The notes: generated from the letters alone by a model not told the origin. A stretch of 8,391 bases of DNA from Candidatus Ethanoperedens thermophilum (GCA_012910725.1 WNEG01000022.1:1-8391), one strand, 5' to 3'; numbered from the stretch's first letter, positions 1 through 5,824 are shown. Numbers and translations are program-made.

Positions 1-22
1 CAATAATTTCGGGATACTACAA

Positions 23-52
23 CTTTTATTACCTACCGCAACCTATTAATAG
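23..52 (+). promoter_or_regulatory. Candidate TATA region of the rpl1-rplP0-rpl12 operon
   Basis: Two AT-rich TATA-like stretches lie here: CTTTTATTA at 23-31 and TATTAATAG at 44-52, the second preceded by a C/A-rich segment that could serve as a BRE. With the usual archaeal spacing of about 26 bases they would start transcripts near 53 or near 74; the latter would place the hairpin at 80-123 almost at the 5' end of the mRNA. Neither is a perfect match, and no upstream gene is visible, so the operon could also be a continuation of one starting before the window. Confidence 0.25.
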
Positions 53-79
53 TTTGATGTGTTTTCTTTACCAAAATGA

Positions 80-123
80 CCGTAGTAGACCAATAACAAG
101 GTCGAAAAACATATTCACTACGG
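80..123 (+). promoter_or_regulatory. Stem in the rpl1 leader overlapping the ribosome binding site
   Basis: CCGTAGT (80-86) pairs perfectly with ACTACGG (117-123). Nested inside, GACC (88-91) pairs with GGTC (100-103), leaving a strongly asymmetric internal loop (1 base on one side, 13 on the other). The last two bases of the outer stem (122-123) are the first two of the Shine-Dalgarno GGAGGT (122-127), which precedes the rpl1 ATG by 5 bases, so the stem would partly mask the ribosome binding site. In Methanococcus vannielii L1 is known to repress translation of its own L1-L10-L12 mRNA; that this stem serves such feedback here is inference from position and shape only. Confidence 0.45.
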
Positions 124-132
124 AGGTAATGA

Positions 133-774
133 ATGACATCAGAACAAATCACTGAAGCAGTAAAAAAGGTTTTAGAAATTTCTCCACAAAGAGGATTTGA
201 AGAATCTGTGGATTTAGCAATAAATCTTAGAAATCTTGATCTAACTAAGCCTCAAAACAGGATTGATGAGGAAATAATACTTCCACATATAAAAGGGAAG
301 CCTGTAAAAATCGCAGTCTTTGCAAAAGGTGATGTGGCAGAGAGAGCAAAAGCAGCAGGTGCAGATTATATATTTGGCGAAACAGAGATAAAAGCACTTG
401 CAAATGAGCCACCACGTGCGCGCAGTCTTGCAAATGAAGTTAATTTTTTTATTGCAGAAACTGCCTACATGCCGATGATCGGAAAATCTCTTGGGCGTGT
501 TCTCGGTCCACGAGGGAAAATGCCAGAACCACTGACATCTGACAAAGATATTGCACAGTTGATAAATCGTGCACGCAATTCCATCAAAGTGCGTTCAAAA
601 GACAGGACGACATTTCATGTATCAATCGGACAGCGTACTATGCAGCCAGAAAAACTTGTAGAGAATGTAGAATCAGTGATTACGAGAATGGAACAAAAAC
701 TTGAACGTGGTGCACAAAACATACGCTCGGTGTACATAAAAACAACAATGGGACCAGCAGTGAGGGTGGTATGA
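133..774 (+). CDS. rpl1: Large-subunit ribosomal protein L1 (uL1)
   Basis: Archaeal/eukaryotic-type uL1, the protein that binds 23S rRNA at the base of the mobile L1 stalk near the tRNA exit site and, in some archaea, represses its own mRNA. The 213-residue length is typical for archaea. Signature parts are visible: the N-terminal rRNA-binding part with N-R-I-D-E-E (42-47), the AVFAKG strand (61-66), the G-x-V-L-G-P-R-G-K-M-P loop (121-131), R-S-K-D near 154-157, and the C-terminal Y-I-K-T-T-M-G-P-A-V-R (201-211). The ATG at 133 is preceded by a strong GGAGGT at 122-127. It is first in a compact operon; the stop TGA (772-774) lies one base before the next start. The gene ending properly at TGA also shows that UGA acts as a stop in this genome. 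No L11 gene is seen upstream within the 132 available bases. Confidence 0.97.
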   Translation: MTSEQITEAVKKVLEISPQRGFEESVDLAINLRNLDLTKPQNRIDEEIILPHIKGKPVKIAVFAKGDVAERAKAAGADYIFGETEIKALANEPPRARSLANEVNFFIAETAYMPMIGKSLGRVLGPRGKMPEPLTSDKDIAQLINRARNSIKVRSKDRTTFHVSIGQRTMQPEKLVENVESVITRMEQKLERGAQNIRSVYIKTTMGPAVRVV

Positions 775-775
775 C

Positions 776-1744
776 ATGGATATGAAACGTCACAGCAAAC
801 ATATCCCCCAGTGGAAAAAAGATGAGGTAGAACATCTCAAAAACAAGATAACGTCTTATCCAGTGGTTGGCATCGTTTCAATGCGAGATATACCAGCAAA
901 ACAACTACAGGCGATAAGGAGAAGTCTTCGAGGTGTTGCCGAGCTTAAAATGTCAAGAAACACTTTTATAGATCGCACTCTTGACAACTTTGAAGATAAT
1001 ATGATACAGTTGAAGGACTATGTATCAACCCAAACAGCAGTCATTTTCACAAAGAAGAATCCATTTGCACTATACAAGATGCTTGAAGCAAGCAAATCTC
1101 CAGCTCCCATCAAAGGAGGAAATATTGCACCTTCAAACATCATAGTGGAAAAGGGGCCAACATCCTTTCCACCAGGACCTATTGTAGGTGACCTGCAGAA
1201 TGCAGGAATACCTGCGGCCATCGAATCCGGGAAAGTAGTAATTAGAGAAACAAAAACTGTTGCAAAAGAAGGAGATACAGTATCAAACAAACTTGCAACC
1301 ATGCTTTCACGACTGGAGATATACCCGCTTACGATAGGACTTGACATGAAAGCAGCTTATGAAAATGAGCTCATCTTCAAACCAGAAGACCTTGCAATCG
1401 ATGAACAGGAATATGCAGACAATCTGTTACAAGCAGCACAGTTTGCATTCAATCTCTCGGTTAACACAGCATATCCAACAAAAACAACCATCGAATCCAT
1501 CCTTATAAATGCAGCATCGCAATCAAGAAATCTTGCCATCAACTGTGAAATTATCATGCCTGAAACCATGGGGACACTGCTTACAAAAGCATACAGCCAG
1601 ATGTTATCGCTTTCAGACAAAGTGATGGGGAAGGATGTAGACAACACAGCAGAGGTCGCAGAAAAACCAACGGTTAGCGAATCTGCAAAACCACAAGCAG
1701 AAGAGAAACAGGAAGAAGAGAATCAAGAAGAGGCAGCAGCTTGA
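776..1744 (+). CDS. rplP0: Large-subunit ribosomal stalk protein P0 (L10), ended early by UGA
   Basis: P0 (uL10) anchors the L12 dimers to 23S rRNA and forms the base of the stalk that recruits translational GTPases. Visible parts: N-terminal rRNA-binding domain (residues 1 to about 105, with K-R-H-S-K-H-I-P-Q-W-K-K near the start), the archaeal insertion domain (about 110-190, with P-P-G-P-I-V-G-D-L), the helical L12-binding spine (about 225-290) and an acidic Glu-rich linker ending in A-A-A. Length is 322 residues. The ATG at 776 follows GGTGGT (765-770); a second in-frame ATG at 782 could be used instead and would leave the conserved region intact. The frame closes at TGA 1742-1744, just before the position where archaeal P0 proteins carry a conserved G-L-G-(S/A)-L-F end; these residues are encoded immediately downstream in the same frame (separate entry). 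It lies in an operon between rpl1 and rpl12. Confidence 0.95.
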   Translation: MDMKRHSKHIPQWKKDEVEHLKNKITSYPVVGIVSMRDIPAKQLQAIRRSLRGVAELKMSRNTFIDRTLDNFEDNMIQLKDYVSTQTAVIFTKKNPFALYKMLEASKSPAPIKGGNIAPSNIIVEKGPTSFPPGPIVGDLQNAGIPAAIESGKVVIRETKTVAKEGDTVSNKLATMLSRLEIYPLTIGLDMKAAYENELIFKPEDLAIDEQEYADNLLQAAQFAFNLSVNTAYPTKTTIESILINAASQSRNLAINCEIIMPETMGTLLTKAYSQMLSLSDKVMGKDVDNTAEVAEKPTVSESAKPQAEEKQEEENQEEAAA

Positions 1745-1765
1745 CTTGGCTCACTGTTCGAATAA
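1742..1765 (+). other. UGA plus in-frame remainder of the P0 stalk tail
   Basis: Reading on in the P0 frame past TGA (1742-1744) gives L-G-S-L-F-E and then TAA (1763-1765). Archaeal P0 and L12 share a hydrophobic C-terminal G-L-G-x-L-F motif that contacts elongation factors; rpl12 in this window ends in G-L-G-A-L-F-G. The TGA sits exactly at the expected first glycine, one G-to-T change from GGA. Possible explanations are a real nonsense mutation that trims P0, programmed or leaky read-through of UGA, or a sequencing/assembly error. The coding match is seen in the sequence; which explanation holds is not. Confidence 0.8.
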
Positions 1766-1799
1766 AATATAAGATTTATACTTTTCAAGGTGAATAAAT

Positions 1800-2117
1800 A
1801 TGGAATATATATATGCAGCACTTTTATTGCACAAAGCAGGAAAAGAAATAACAGAAGAAAACGTTAGCGCAGTAGTTAGCGCAGCAGGACTTGAAGTGGA
1901 TACTGTACGTATAAAGGCACTTGCAGCAGCTCTTGATGGTGTAGACATTGATGAAGCAATCTCTAAATCAGTTGTTGCAGCACCAACGACAGCCGCTACC
2001 ACAGTCGCACAAGCAGAGGCACCTCTCGAAGAAGTAAAAGAGGAGAAGAAGGAAGAAGCAGAGGAAGAAAAAGCAGAGGAAAGCGGAATGGAGGGACTCG
2101 GTGCACTGTTTGGTTAA
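1800..2117 (+). CDS. rpl12: Large-subunit ribosomal stalk protein L12 (P1-like)
   Basis: Archaeal L12 (P1/P2 family), present as several dimers on the P0 spine, recruits and stimulates aEF1A and aEF2 on the ribosome. The 105-residue protein has the family layout: N-terminal helical dimerisation domain (M-E-Y-I-Y-A-A-L-L-L to about residue 60), an Ala/Thr hinge (about 61-75), a Glu/Lys-rich stretch (about 76-93) and the terminal G-L-G-A-L-F-G (99-105) that binds the factors. The ATG at 1800 is preceded by AAGGTGA (1787-1793). It begins 55 bases after the P0 stop, or 34 bases after the second stop of the interrupted P0 tail, so it is most likely co-transcribed. It ends with TAA and is followed by a terminator-like hairpin. 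Confidence 0.97.
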   Translation: MEYIYAALLLHKAGKEITEENVSAVVSAAGLEVDTVRIKALAAALDGVDIDEAISKSVVAAPTTAATTVAQAEAPLEEVKEEKKEEAEEEKAEESGMEGLGALFG

Positions 2118-2140
2118 TTAAAACTTAGACGGAAAAATTG

Positions 2141-2183
2141 GGGGATTAAACATCTCTATTTTTTTAGTTCTTTATTAATCCCC
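2141..2183 (+). terminator. Terminator-like hairpin after rpl12
   Basis: GGGGATTAA (2141-2149) and TTAATCCCC (2175-2183) form a perfect 9-base-pair stem. The loop contains a run of T (about 2159-2165). It starts 23 bases after the rpl12 stop, at the end of the stalk operon and before the converging radical SAM gene. Archaeal transcription mostly ends at T-rich stretches without a need for a stem, so the T-run in the loop may be the active part. Confidence 0.5.
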
Positions 2184-2193
2184 TTTACATCTA

Positions 2194-2269
2194 TCTCCAT
2201 GATAAGTCAAATAAATGGAGAATCTCCTCTAAATCGAAATGTATATGCTGAAGCAGATGTTTAACATCT
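2194..2269. repeat. Two small inverted repeats between the converging genes
   Basis: TCTCCAT (2194-2200) pairs with ATGGAGA (2215-2221) around a 14-base loop, and AGATGTT (2255-2261) pairs with AACATCT (2263-2269) around a single base. They lie between rpl12 and the 3' end of the minus-strand radical SAM gene, so they may help end or protect either transcript. The second is closer to a protein-binding dyad than to an RNA hairpin because it has almost no loop. Function is not evident. Confidence 0.35.
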
Positions 2270-2306
2270 TGATATAGTTCTTGGTGGAACAAACCAGGAC
2301 AACTTT

Positions 2307-3599
2307 TTAGTATTTCCATATCAAACGTGTCACAGCTCGCACATCTTCGCCCTGGCTGCGTGCTATGTTGAGGAGTGCATCATATTGTTGGTTGGTTACA
2401 ATTCTCGGTACTGGTTTGGATGTTTCAGCACTAAGCATCAGGTCGAAAAACCTTGCTTCACTTTCTGAAAGCTTGAGTGTAGAATATTGCCCGGTGTGAG
2501 GTTTAAAACTTGGATTATCTTCTTCTGAAATGTCTGAAATGAGGTTTGCAAACCTTGTTGAAGGTATTGGTTCAATAATACTGACAAACACATCTTCCAG
2601 CATCGCATCCTCAACAAAGTCTCGTGTAAGCTCATAATCCTTCTCTGTTTCAAAAGGATGTCCCACTATAAAAGAGCCTGCAACATGAACACCCTGCGAA
2701 CGCGTGTATTCTACTGCATCCATCGCTTTTTCAATGCTTATTCCTTTATGCATGTGTTTCAGGATGCTATTGCTGCCAGATTCAATTCCAAAAAATACCC
2801 ATCCCATAGTATAGCGTCTGATTGCTTCAAGCACTTCTTCGTTGACATAGTCAACTCGCATGTCAGGGACAGAGAGATTTCTGGGACCAGTAATTCCTGA
2901 GATATCCCTCAGCAGTTCAATGAGTAAGTGCGATATCTCTTCTTTATCGTACCCATAGAGCGAGCCTGTGCCGCCACTAACAGCAATCTTTTGCACTCCT
3001 GCCTTTTTGAATGCCCTGACCTCGGCAAGTATGTCTTTTCGATCGCGGCTTCGAATAGTCTGCCCAAAAAAACCTGGCACCTGGCAAAAATCACAATTGC
3101 CAAGGCAGCCTCGATGAGTCTCGATGTAGACGTTTGCACCACGCACGTTCTGACGTGCAATATCACCAGGGATTAACGGGAGAGGACGTGTTAGGTTCGT
3201 TAAGAAGGGGCGTTTTTTTGTTTCAACAATATTGCCGTTATCATCTCTGAAAGCAATGCCTGAAACATCCTCACTGATACCTCTTTCTAACAAATCAAGC
3301 ACGATTTCTTCACCTTCTCCAACAACCACACACGAGACATTCGAGAGCTCACCAAGTACGATGTGTGGATATGCGCTTACAGGTCCACCGACAAAAACCA
3401 TCTTTCCCCCCAACACCCCAAAAAACTTTTTTATATTATTATCGATCAATTGTAAAGTGGAATGCAAACTAACAAAAACAGTATCAGTGTTTGCATGAAG
3501 CTCCTTAGTCAGTACAACATTATAACCCGCGTCACGTAGTATTCCACCAATTACCATTGAACCATACGTGTAAATTTTAGGTGAAACGATAGTAATCAT
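2307..3599 (-). CDS. Cobalamin-type radical SAM enzyme, probably the MCR glutamine C-methyltransferase MgmA
   Basis: A 430-residue B12-binding-type radical SAM protein. The N-terminal part (about 1-105) has the Rossmann-like cobalamin-binding fold order, with F-V-G-G-P near 69-73 and V-G-E-G-E-E (93-98). The radical SAM core begins at C165-x3-C169-x2-C172, which holds the 4Fe-4S cluster, followed by S-G-G-T-G (208-212) and G-I-E-S-G-S (271-276). Enzymes of this class methylate unreactive carbons. The opening I-T-I-V-S-P-K-I-Y-T-Y-G and overall layout resemble the methanogen family that includes MgmA, which methylates an active-site glutamine of McrA; the divergent neighbour mcrC supports an MCR substrate. 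MgmA itself is a likely, not proven, identification; another B12 radical SAM of the same group is the alternative. I chose ATG at 3599: a TTG at 3617 would add six residues but aligns less naturally. A TATA box at 3648-3654 fits a start near 3624. Confidence 0.75.
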   Translation of the reverse strand: MITIVSPKIYTYGSMVIGGILRDAGYNVVLTKELHANTDTVFVSLHSTLQLIDNNIKKFFGVLGGKMVFVGGPVSAYPHIVLGELSNVSCVVVGEGEEIVLDLLERGISEDVSGIAFRDDNGNIVETKKRPFLTNLTRPLPLIPGDIARQNVRGANVYIETHRGCLGNCDFCQVPGFFGQTIRSRDRKDILAEVRAFKKAGVQKIAVSGGTGSLYGYDKEEISHLLIELLRDISGITGPRNLSVPDMRVDYVNEEVLEAIRRYTMGWVFFGIESGSNSILKHMHKGISIEKAMDAVEYTRSQGVHVAGSFIVGHPFETEKDYELTRDFVEDAMLEDVFVSIIEPIPSTRFANLISDISEEDNPSFKPHTGQYSTLKLSESEARFFDLMLSAETSKPVPRIVTNQQYDALLNIARSQGEDVRAVTRLIWKY

Positions 3600-3647
3600 T
3601 CTATTTTTCAAAAACAATCAACCAATAGACTGTGTCGTTCAGTACTC

Positions 3648-3654
3648 TATAAAA
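3648..3654 (-). promoter_or_regulatory. TATA box for the radical SAM gene
   Basis: On the minus strand this reads TTTTATA. The predicted transcript start, about 26 bases downstream, is near 3624, giving a leader of about 25 bases to the ATG at 3599. No strong Shine-Dalgarno is seen before that ATG. It lies in a 115-base divergent spacer shared with mcrC, about 30 bases from the opposing box. Confidence 0.5.
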
Positions 3655-3677
3655 CACTGATGCCATACCGATAAACG

Positions 3678-3683
3678 TTTATA
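3678..3683 (+). promoter_or_regulatory. TATA box for mcrC
   Basis: TTTATA, preceded by ATAAACG. The predicted start, about 26 bases downstream, is near 3707, only about 8 bases before the mcrC ATG at 3715. No Shine-Dalgarno is seen between box and ATG, so the message is probably leaderless or nearly so. Confidence 0.5.
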
Positions 3684-3714
3684 GTGTTATGAAGAACAAA
3701 AGTAATGATATAAT

Positions 3715-4503
3715 ATGCCTGTTACTACTACCATTGGTAGAAAATCTCAATATATTGATTGTCGTGCAGAAATTGGTGTTGGAGTGTCTGCCGGGATTGC
3801 TCAACGCGGTACTATTGGTCTTGCCCTCAAGTACGATGTATTAGTACTCGGCATGTCAGGTACGCGAAGACATGTATTTAAACCGGTCTGCGAGATCAGC
3901 ATGGGACTTCGGGAACGCGGTATTGAACTCAGTGTGATGATTTTAAGCACTGGTGAAGGTGTTCCAGAGGATTTTCCAGGAACGTTTGCAATAAAAGATA
4001 CGTTCATGCACCTTACACCAAAAGAACTGGAACAGATGAAACCAGCAAAGGTGTTAATCGCTCATTTTGGAAATGTTAAGCGACATGTGCTCTACAAAGC
4101 CAGGATGCTCCTTCGAAACATTGATAGACCATGTATAATTGTCTGCCAGACGCCCATAGATTTTGAAGATTTTGCAGAATTGGGTGTGCGAACTTTGTAT
4201 GTGCGACCAATAGAAGAAAATGTGGGAACCAAAGGCTACGTTTCAGGCATCGTCACTGATGTTGCCCGTGGTGTTAGCTGCCCTAAATCCAAAATTGATG
4301 AAACTGCCAGAGAAGTGTGGATTAGTATGCCACCATCATACACCGAACCGTCACTACCACTTGAAGCTGGAAGAACTGCACGATATGTGCCCACCAGAAC
4401 GAAAGGAGTTATTGAAGACATCCAGAATGACGAACAGGGCTGGTGGGCAAAATTAGAGGGCAAAGACCTGTGGTATCACACAAGCAAACTTGAATATATA
4501 TAA
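3715..4503 (+). CDS. mcrC: McrC-family MCR operon/activation protein with a C-terminal DUF2098-like domain
   Basis: Residues 1 to about 200 match the McrC family (methyl-coenzyme M reductase operon protein C): I-D-C-R-A near 14-18, G-I-A-Q-R-G-T-I (27-34), R-R-H-V-F-K-P-V-C-E-I (51-61), H-F-G-N-V (117-121) and V-C-Q-T-P-I-D-F-E-D-F-A (143-154). McrC is found in the ATP-dependent complex that reductively activates MCR by bringing its nickel cofactor F430 to Ni(I). Family members are usually about 200 residues; here about 60 more follow. The tail, from about 214, with G-R-T-A-R-Y-V-P-T-R-T-K-G-V-I-E-D-I, then W-W-A-K-L-E and L-E-Y-I, resembles the C-terminal part of DUF2098, a small methanogen family. 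The start has no Shine-Dalgarno but a well-placed TATA box. The gene stands alone, divergent from the MgmA-like gene, not beside mcrBDGA in this window. A poly-T follows the stop. Confidence 0.85.
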   Translation: MPVTTTIGRKSQYIDCRAEIGVGVSAGIAQRGTIGLALKYDVLVLGMSGTRRHVFKPVCEISMGLRERGIELSVMILSTGEGVPEDFPGTFAIKDTFMHLTPKELEQMKPAKVLIAHFGNVKRHVLYKARMLLRNIDRPCIIVCQTPIDFEDFAELGVRTLYVRPIEENVGTKGYVSGIVTDVARGVSCPKSKIDETAREVWISMPPSYTEPSLPLEAGRTARYVPTRTKGVIEDIQNDEQGWWAKLEGKDLWYHTSKLEYI

Positions 4504-4508
4504 AAGAA

Positions 4509-4516
4509 TTTTTTTT
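4509..4516 (+). terminator. Poly-T terminator after mcrC
   Basis: An uninterrupted run of eight T begins six bases after the mcrC TAA stop. Such runs on the coding strand are sufficient archaeal termination signals. No stem precedes it. Confidence 0.55.
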
Positions 4517-4546
4517 AACTTTGTCGGCAAGTAAATATCTTTGCAA

Positions 4547-4707
4547 CTTGATTAATTCGTAATCAAGAGTTTTTCTGCACACGTAGTGTGCAGCAGTCAA
4601 GAATTGTTTTTTGTACAACGAAGTTGTGCAGTACTTCGCAATCAAGAGTTTTTCTGTACAACGAAGAGTTACAATCAAGAGTTATTTCTGTACAACGAAG
4701 TGTGCAG
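4547..4707. repeat. Four imperfect hairpin-forming repeats
   Basis: A unit starting AATCAAGAGTTTTTCTG and ending in a dyad of the type GTACAAC-GAA-GTTGTGC recurs with starts near 4561, 4595, 4640 and 4673 (spacings 34, 45 and 33). Dyads: CTGCACAC/GTGTGCAG at 4575-4582/4586-4593 (perfect, 3-base loop), TGTACAAC/GTTGTGCA at 4612-4619/4623-4630 (one G-U pair), a decayed one near 4655-4673, and CTGTACA/TGTGCAG at 4688-4694/4701-4707. A further perfect hairpin, CTTGATTA/TAATCAAG (4547-4554/4560-4567), overlaps the first unit. The sequences differ while the pairing is mostly kept. The fourth unit contains the stop codon and last codons of the minus-strand winged-helix gene, suggesting that the array grew by duplication of that 3' end. 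Confidence 0.75.
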
Positions 4708-4957
4708 TTTCTTGAACGGCTTTCAATCCGCTTTCTGTGATCGTGACTCTGTAGGATGGAGTACCTGACGCGCTCTCTTTCGAAGAGACTTCATCGATCC
4801 TGATGAGTCCGATTGTGTGAAGGAATGCACAGTTTTTCTTGACTGTTGTGTTGTTGGCTCCTACCTTTTTCGCCAGCAAATAGAATGAATAGACCTTTTC
4901 ATCACTCAACTGCTTTAAAATTTTAATCTTTATCTCATCATTAATATTCAGTTCCAT
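4682..4957 (-). CDS. Small winged-helix DNA-binding protein
   Basis: A 91-residue protein with the profile of an archaeal winged helix-turn-helix regulator: helix 1 (I-K-I-K-I-L-K-Q-L, 9-17), helix 2 (F-Y-L-L-A-K-K-V-G, 25-33), a recognition helix (N-T-T-V-K-K-N-C-A-F-L, 36-46), then I-G-L-I-R-I and a wing ending in S-Y-R-V-T-I-T-E-S-G-L-K-A (68-80). The final pattern, a beta wing followed by T-x-x-G-L, is typical of ArsR/MarR-like and related archaeal regulators. No metal-binding or ligand domain is present. The ATG at 4957 has no Shine-Dalgarno but has a TATA box at 4986-4993, so it is probably leaderless. Its last codons and stop lie inside the fourth unit of the hairpin repeat array. Its targets are unknown; the flanking mcrC and membrane-protein genes are candidates only by proximity. 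Confidence 0.7.
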   Translation of the reverse strand: MELNINDEIKIKILKQLSDEKVYSFYLLAKKVGANNTTVKKNCAFLHTIGLIRIDEVSSKESASGTPSYRVTITESGLKAVQETAHFVVQK

Positions 4958-4985
4958 CTAATATCTTGTGAATGATGCCAACATC

Positions 4986-4993
4986 TTTATATA
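4986..4993 (-). promoter_or_regulatory. TATA box for the winged-helix gene
   Basis: On the minus strand this reads TATATAAA. The predicted transcript start near 4963 is about six bases before the ATG at 4957, consistent with a nearly leaderless mRNA and with the absence of a Shine-Dalgarno. Confidence 0.5.
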
Positions 4994-5070
4994 GGATAAT
5001 TACATGTTTACGGTAGGACTAACGTGGATACGTTGGCTATCTGAGAAGTGAAAGAAGGATAGAGAGAAGC

Positions 5071-5157
5071 ATGACGGACGAGATTGCAGCGGCTGATGAG
5101 TACGACGCGCGGATTCGCAGCATCTCCGAATCCATGAGAATTCACAAGGGTATATAA
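5071..5157 (+). CDS. Possible 28-residue peptide or gene fragment
   Basis: ATG at 5071 opens a frame for 28 residues (begins M-T-D-E-I-A-A-A-D-E-Y-D and ends R-I-H-K-G-I) with TAA at 5155-5157. The segment is visibly richer in G+C than its surroundings and the peptide has a plausible charged helical composition. The same frame is open back to 5023 without a standard start codon, encoding Y-L-R-S-E-R-R-I-E-R-S before the Met, so it could equally be a remnant of a longer gene. There is only a weak purine-rich stretch before the ATG. It ends 22 bases before the next gene. I do not recognise it. Confidence 0.25.
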   Translation: MTDEIAAADEYDARIRSISESMRIHKGI

Positions 5158-5179
5158 ACATAAAAGGAGGTTACAGAAA

Positions 5180-5824
5180 ATGGAATCAATTAAAGAGATC
5201 GTAAATCTATCTGAAGGCGAACAGGTGATTAGAGAATACCACGCAATAGAGCAGTACGGGATTCTCAAAAAGCTCGATGGTAAGATAGCTTTGACAAATA
5301 AACGGGTAATAGCATATAGCAAAGCAAGATGGACGCTTGGAGAATATGAGACGATAAATGAGAATAATCTTGATGGAATCGAGGGCGTGGCGATAGCATC
5401 AGGGTTTGACGTTTCATTGAGTCTTCTCATAGGAGGTATCGCAGCCGCAATAGTAGGGCTAATCGTAATGGTGTCTGGAGAGATAATAGGCGGGATACTT
5501 ACATTGATCGTAGGAATAGTGCTGGCAATATTATCGTTTGGGAGAGAATATGCCGTAGAGATAAGGACTACTAACGGCGGTACCGGTGAACCTATTAATT
5601 ACCCGTTTATAAGAGCAAAGGGATTTGCGGTCGCTAAAGTGTGCGGTCCTGATGCAGATGTGTTGATGAAAGGGTTGGGTGCGATGATAAGTGACATAAA
5701 ACTTCGTGGAGAGAAGCTTCTCGAAAAATTAAAGTGCCCAAATCCAGGGTGCAATTATGTGAGACCATTTGATGAAAACCCGCCGAAGCACTGCCCAGAA
5801 TGTGGGGCGAGTTGGGGCGAGTAG
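5180..5824 (+). CDS. Membrane protein: PH-like domain with two membrane helices and a C-terminal zinc ribbon
   Basis: A 214-residue protein of no known specific function. Residues about 10-70 look like the first half of a bacterial-type PH (bPH) domain, with the L-T-N-K-R-V-I-A-Y (38-46) strand typical of these folds. A hairpin of two hydrophobic helices follows (about 78-98 and 101-120), then strands Y-A-V-E-I-R-T (124-130) and a short helix (about 158-173) that may complete the PH fold. The C-terminus holds a zinc ribbon: C186-x4-C191 and C205-x2-C208. This suggests a membrane-anchored protein with cytoplasmic PH and zinc-binding parts. ATG at 5180 follows a strong AAAGGAGGT (5163-5171). 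A TATATAAA sequence at 5151-5158 sits too close to be its promoter if that ribosome site is used, so the true promoter is probably further upstream. The lipoprotein gene starts 105 bases downstream on the same strand. Confidence 0.75.
   Translation: MESIKEIVNLSEGEQVIREYHAIEQYGILKKLDGKIALTNKRVIAYSKARWTLGEYETINENNLDGIEGVAIASGFDVSLSLLIGGIAAAIVGLIVMVSGEIIGGILTLIVGIVLAILSFGREYAVEIRTTNGGTGEPINYPFIRAKGFAVAKVCGPDADVLMKGLGAMISDIKLRGEKLLEKLKCPNPGCNYVRPFDENPPKHCPECGASWGE

Noticed and set aside
1018..1647. Two open frames of about 100 codons on the minus strand
   Set aside because: They lie fully inside the clearly coding P0 gene and arise from its codon bias.
1742..1744. UGA as selenocysteine or as a reassigned sense codon
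   Set aside because: The expected residue is glycine, not cysteine; rpl1 and radA end at UGA in the right place; and I see no obvious selenocysteine insertion element, though archaeal ones lie in distant 3' regions and cannot be fully excluded.
3600..3617. TTG at 3617 as the start of the radical SAM gene
   Set aside because: It adds only M-F-L-K-N-R before the ATG; the natural start of the Rossmann-like first strand is M-I-T-I-V-S at 3599.
4547..4707. CRISPR array
   Set aside because: The units are imperfect and nearly contiguous, spacings vary (34, 45, 33), and there are no unique spacers between identical repeats.
5008..5430. A 140-codon open frame on the minus strand
   Set aside because: It runs opposite the membrane-protein gene, which has a strong ribosome site, membrane helices and a zinc ribbon. 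The antisense product has no recognisable pattern.
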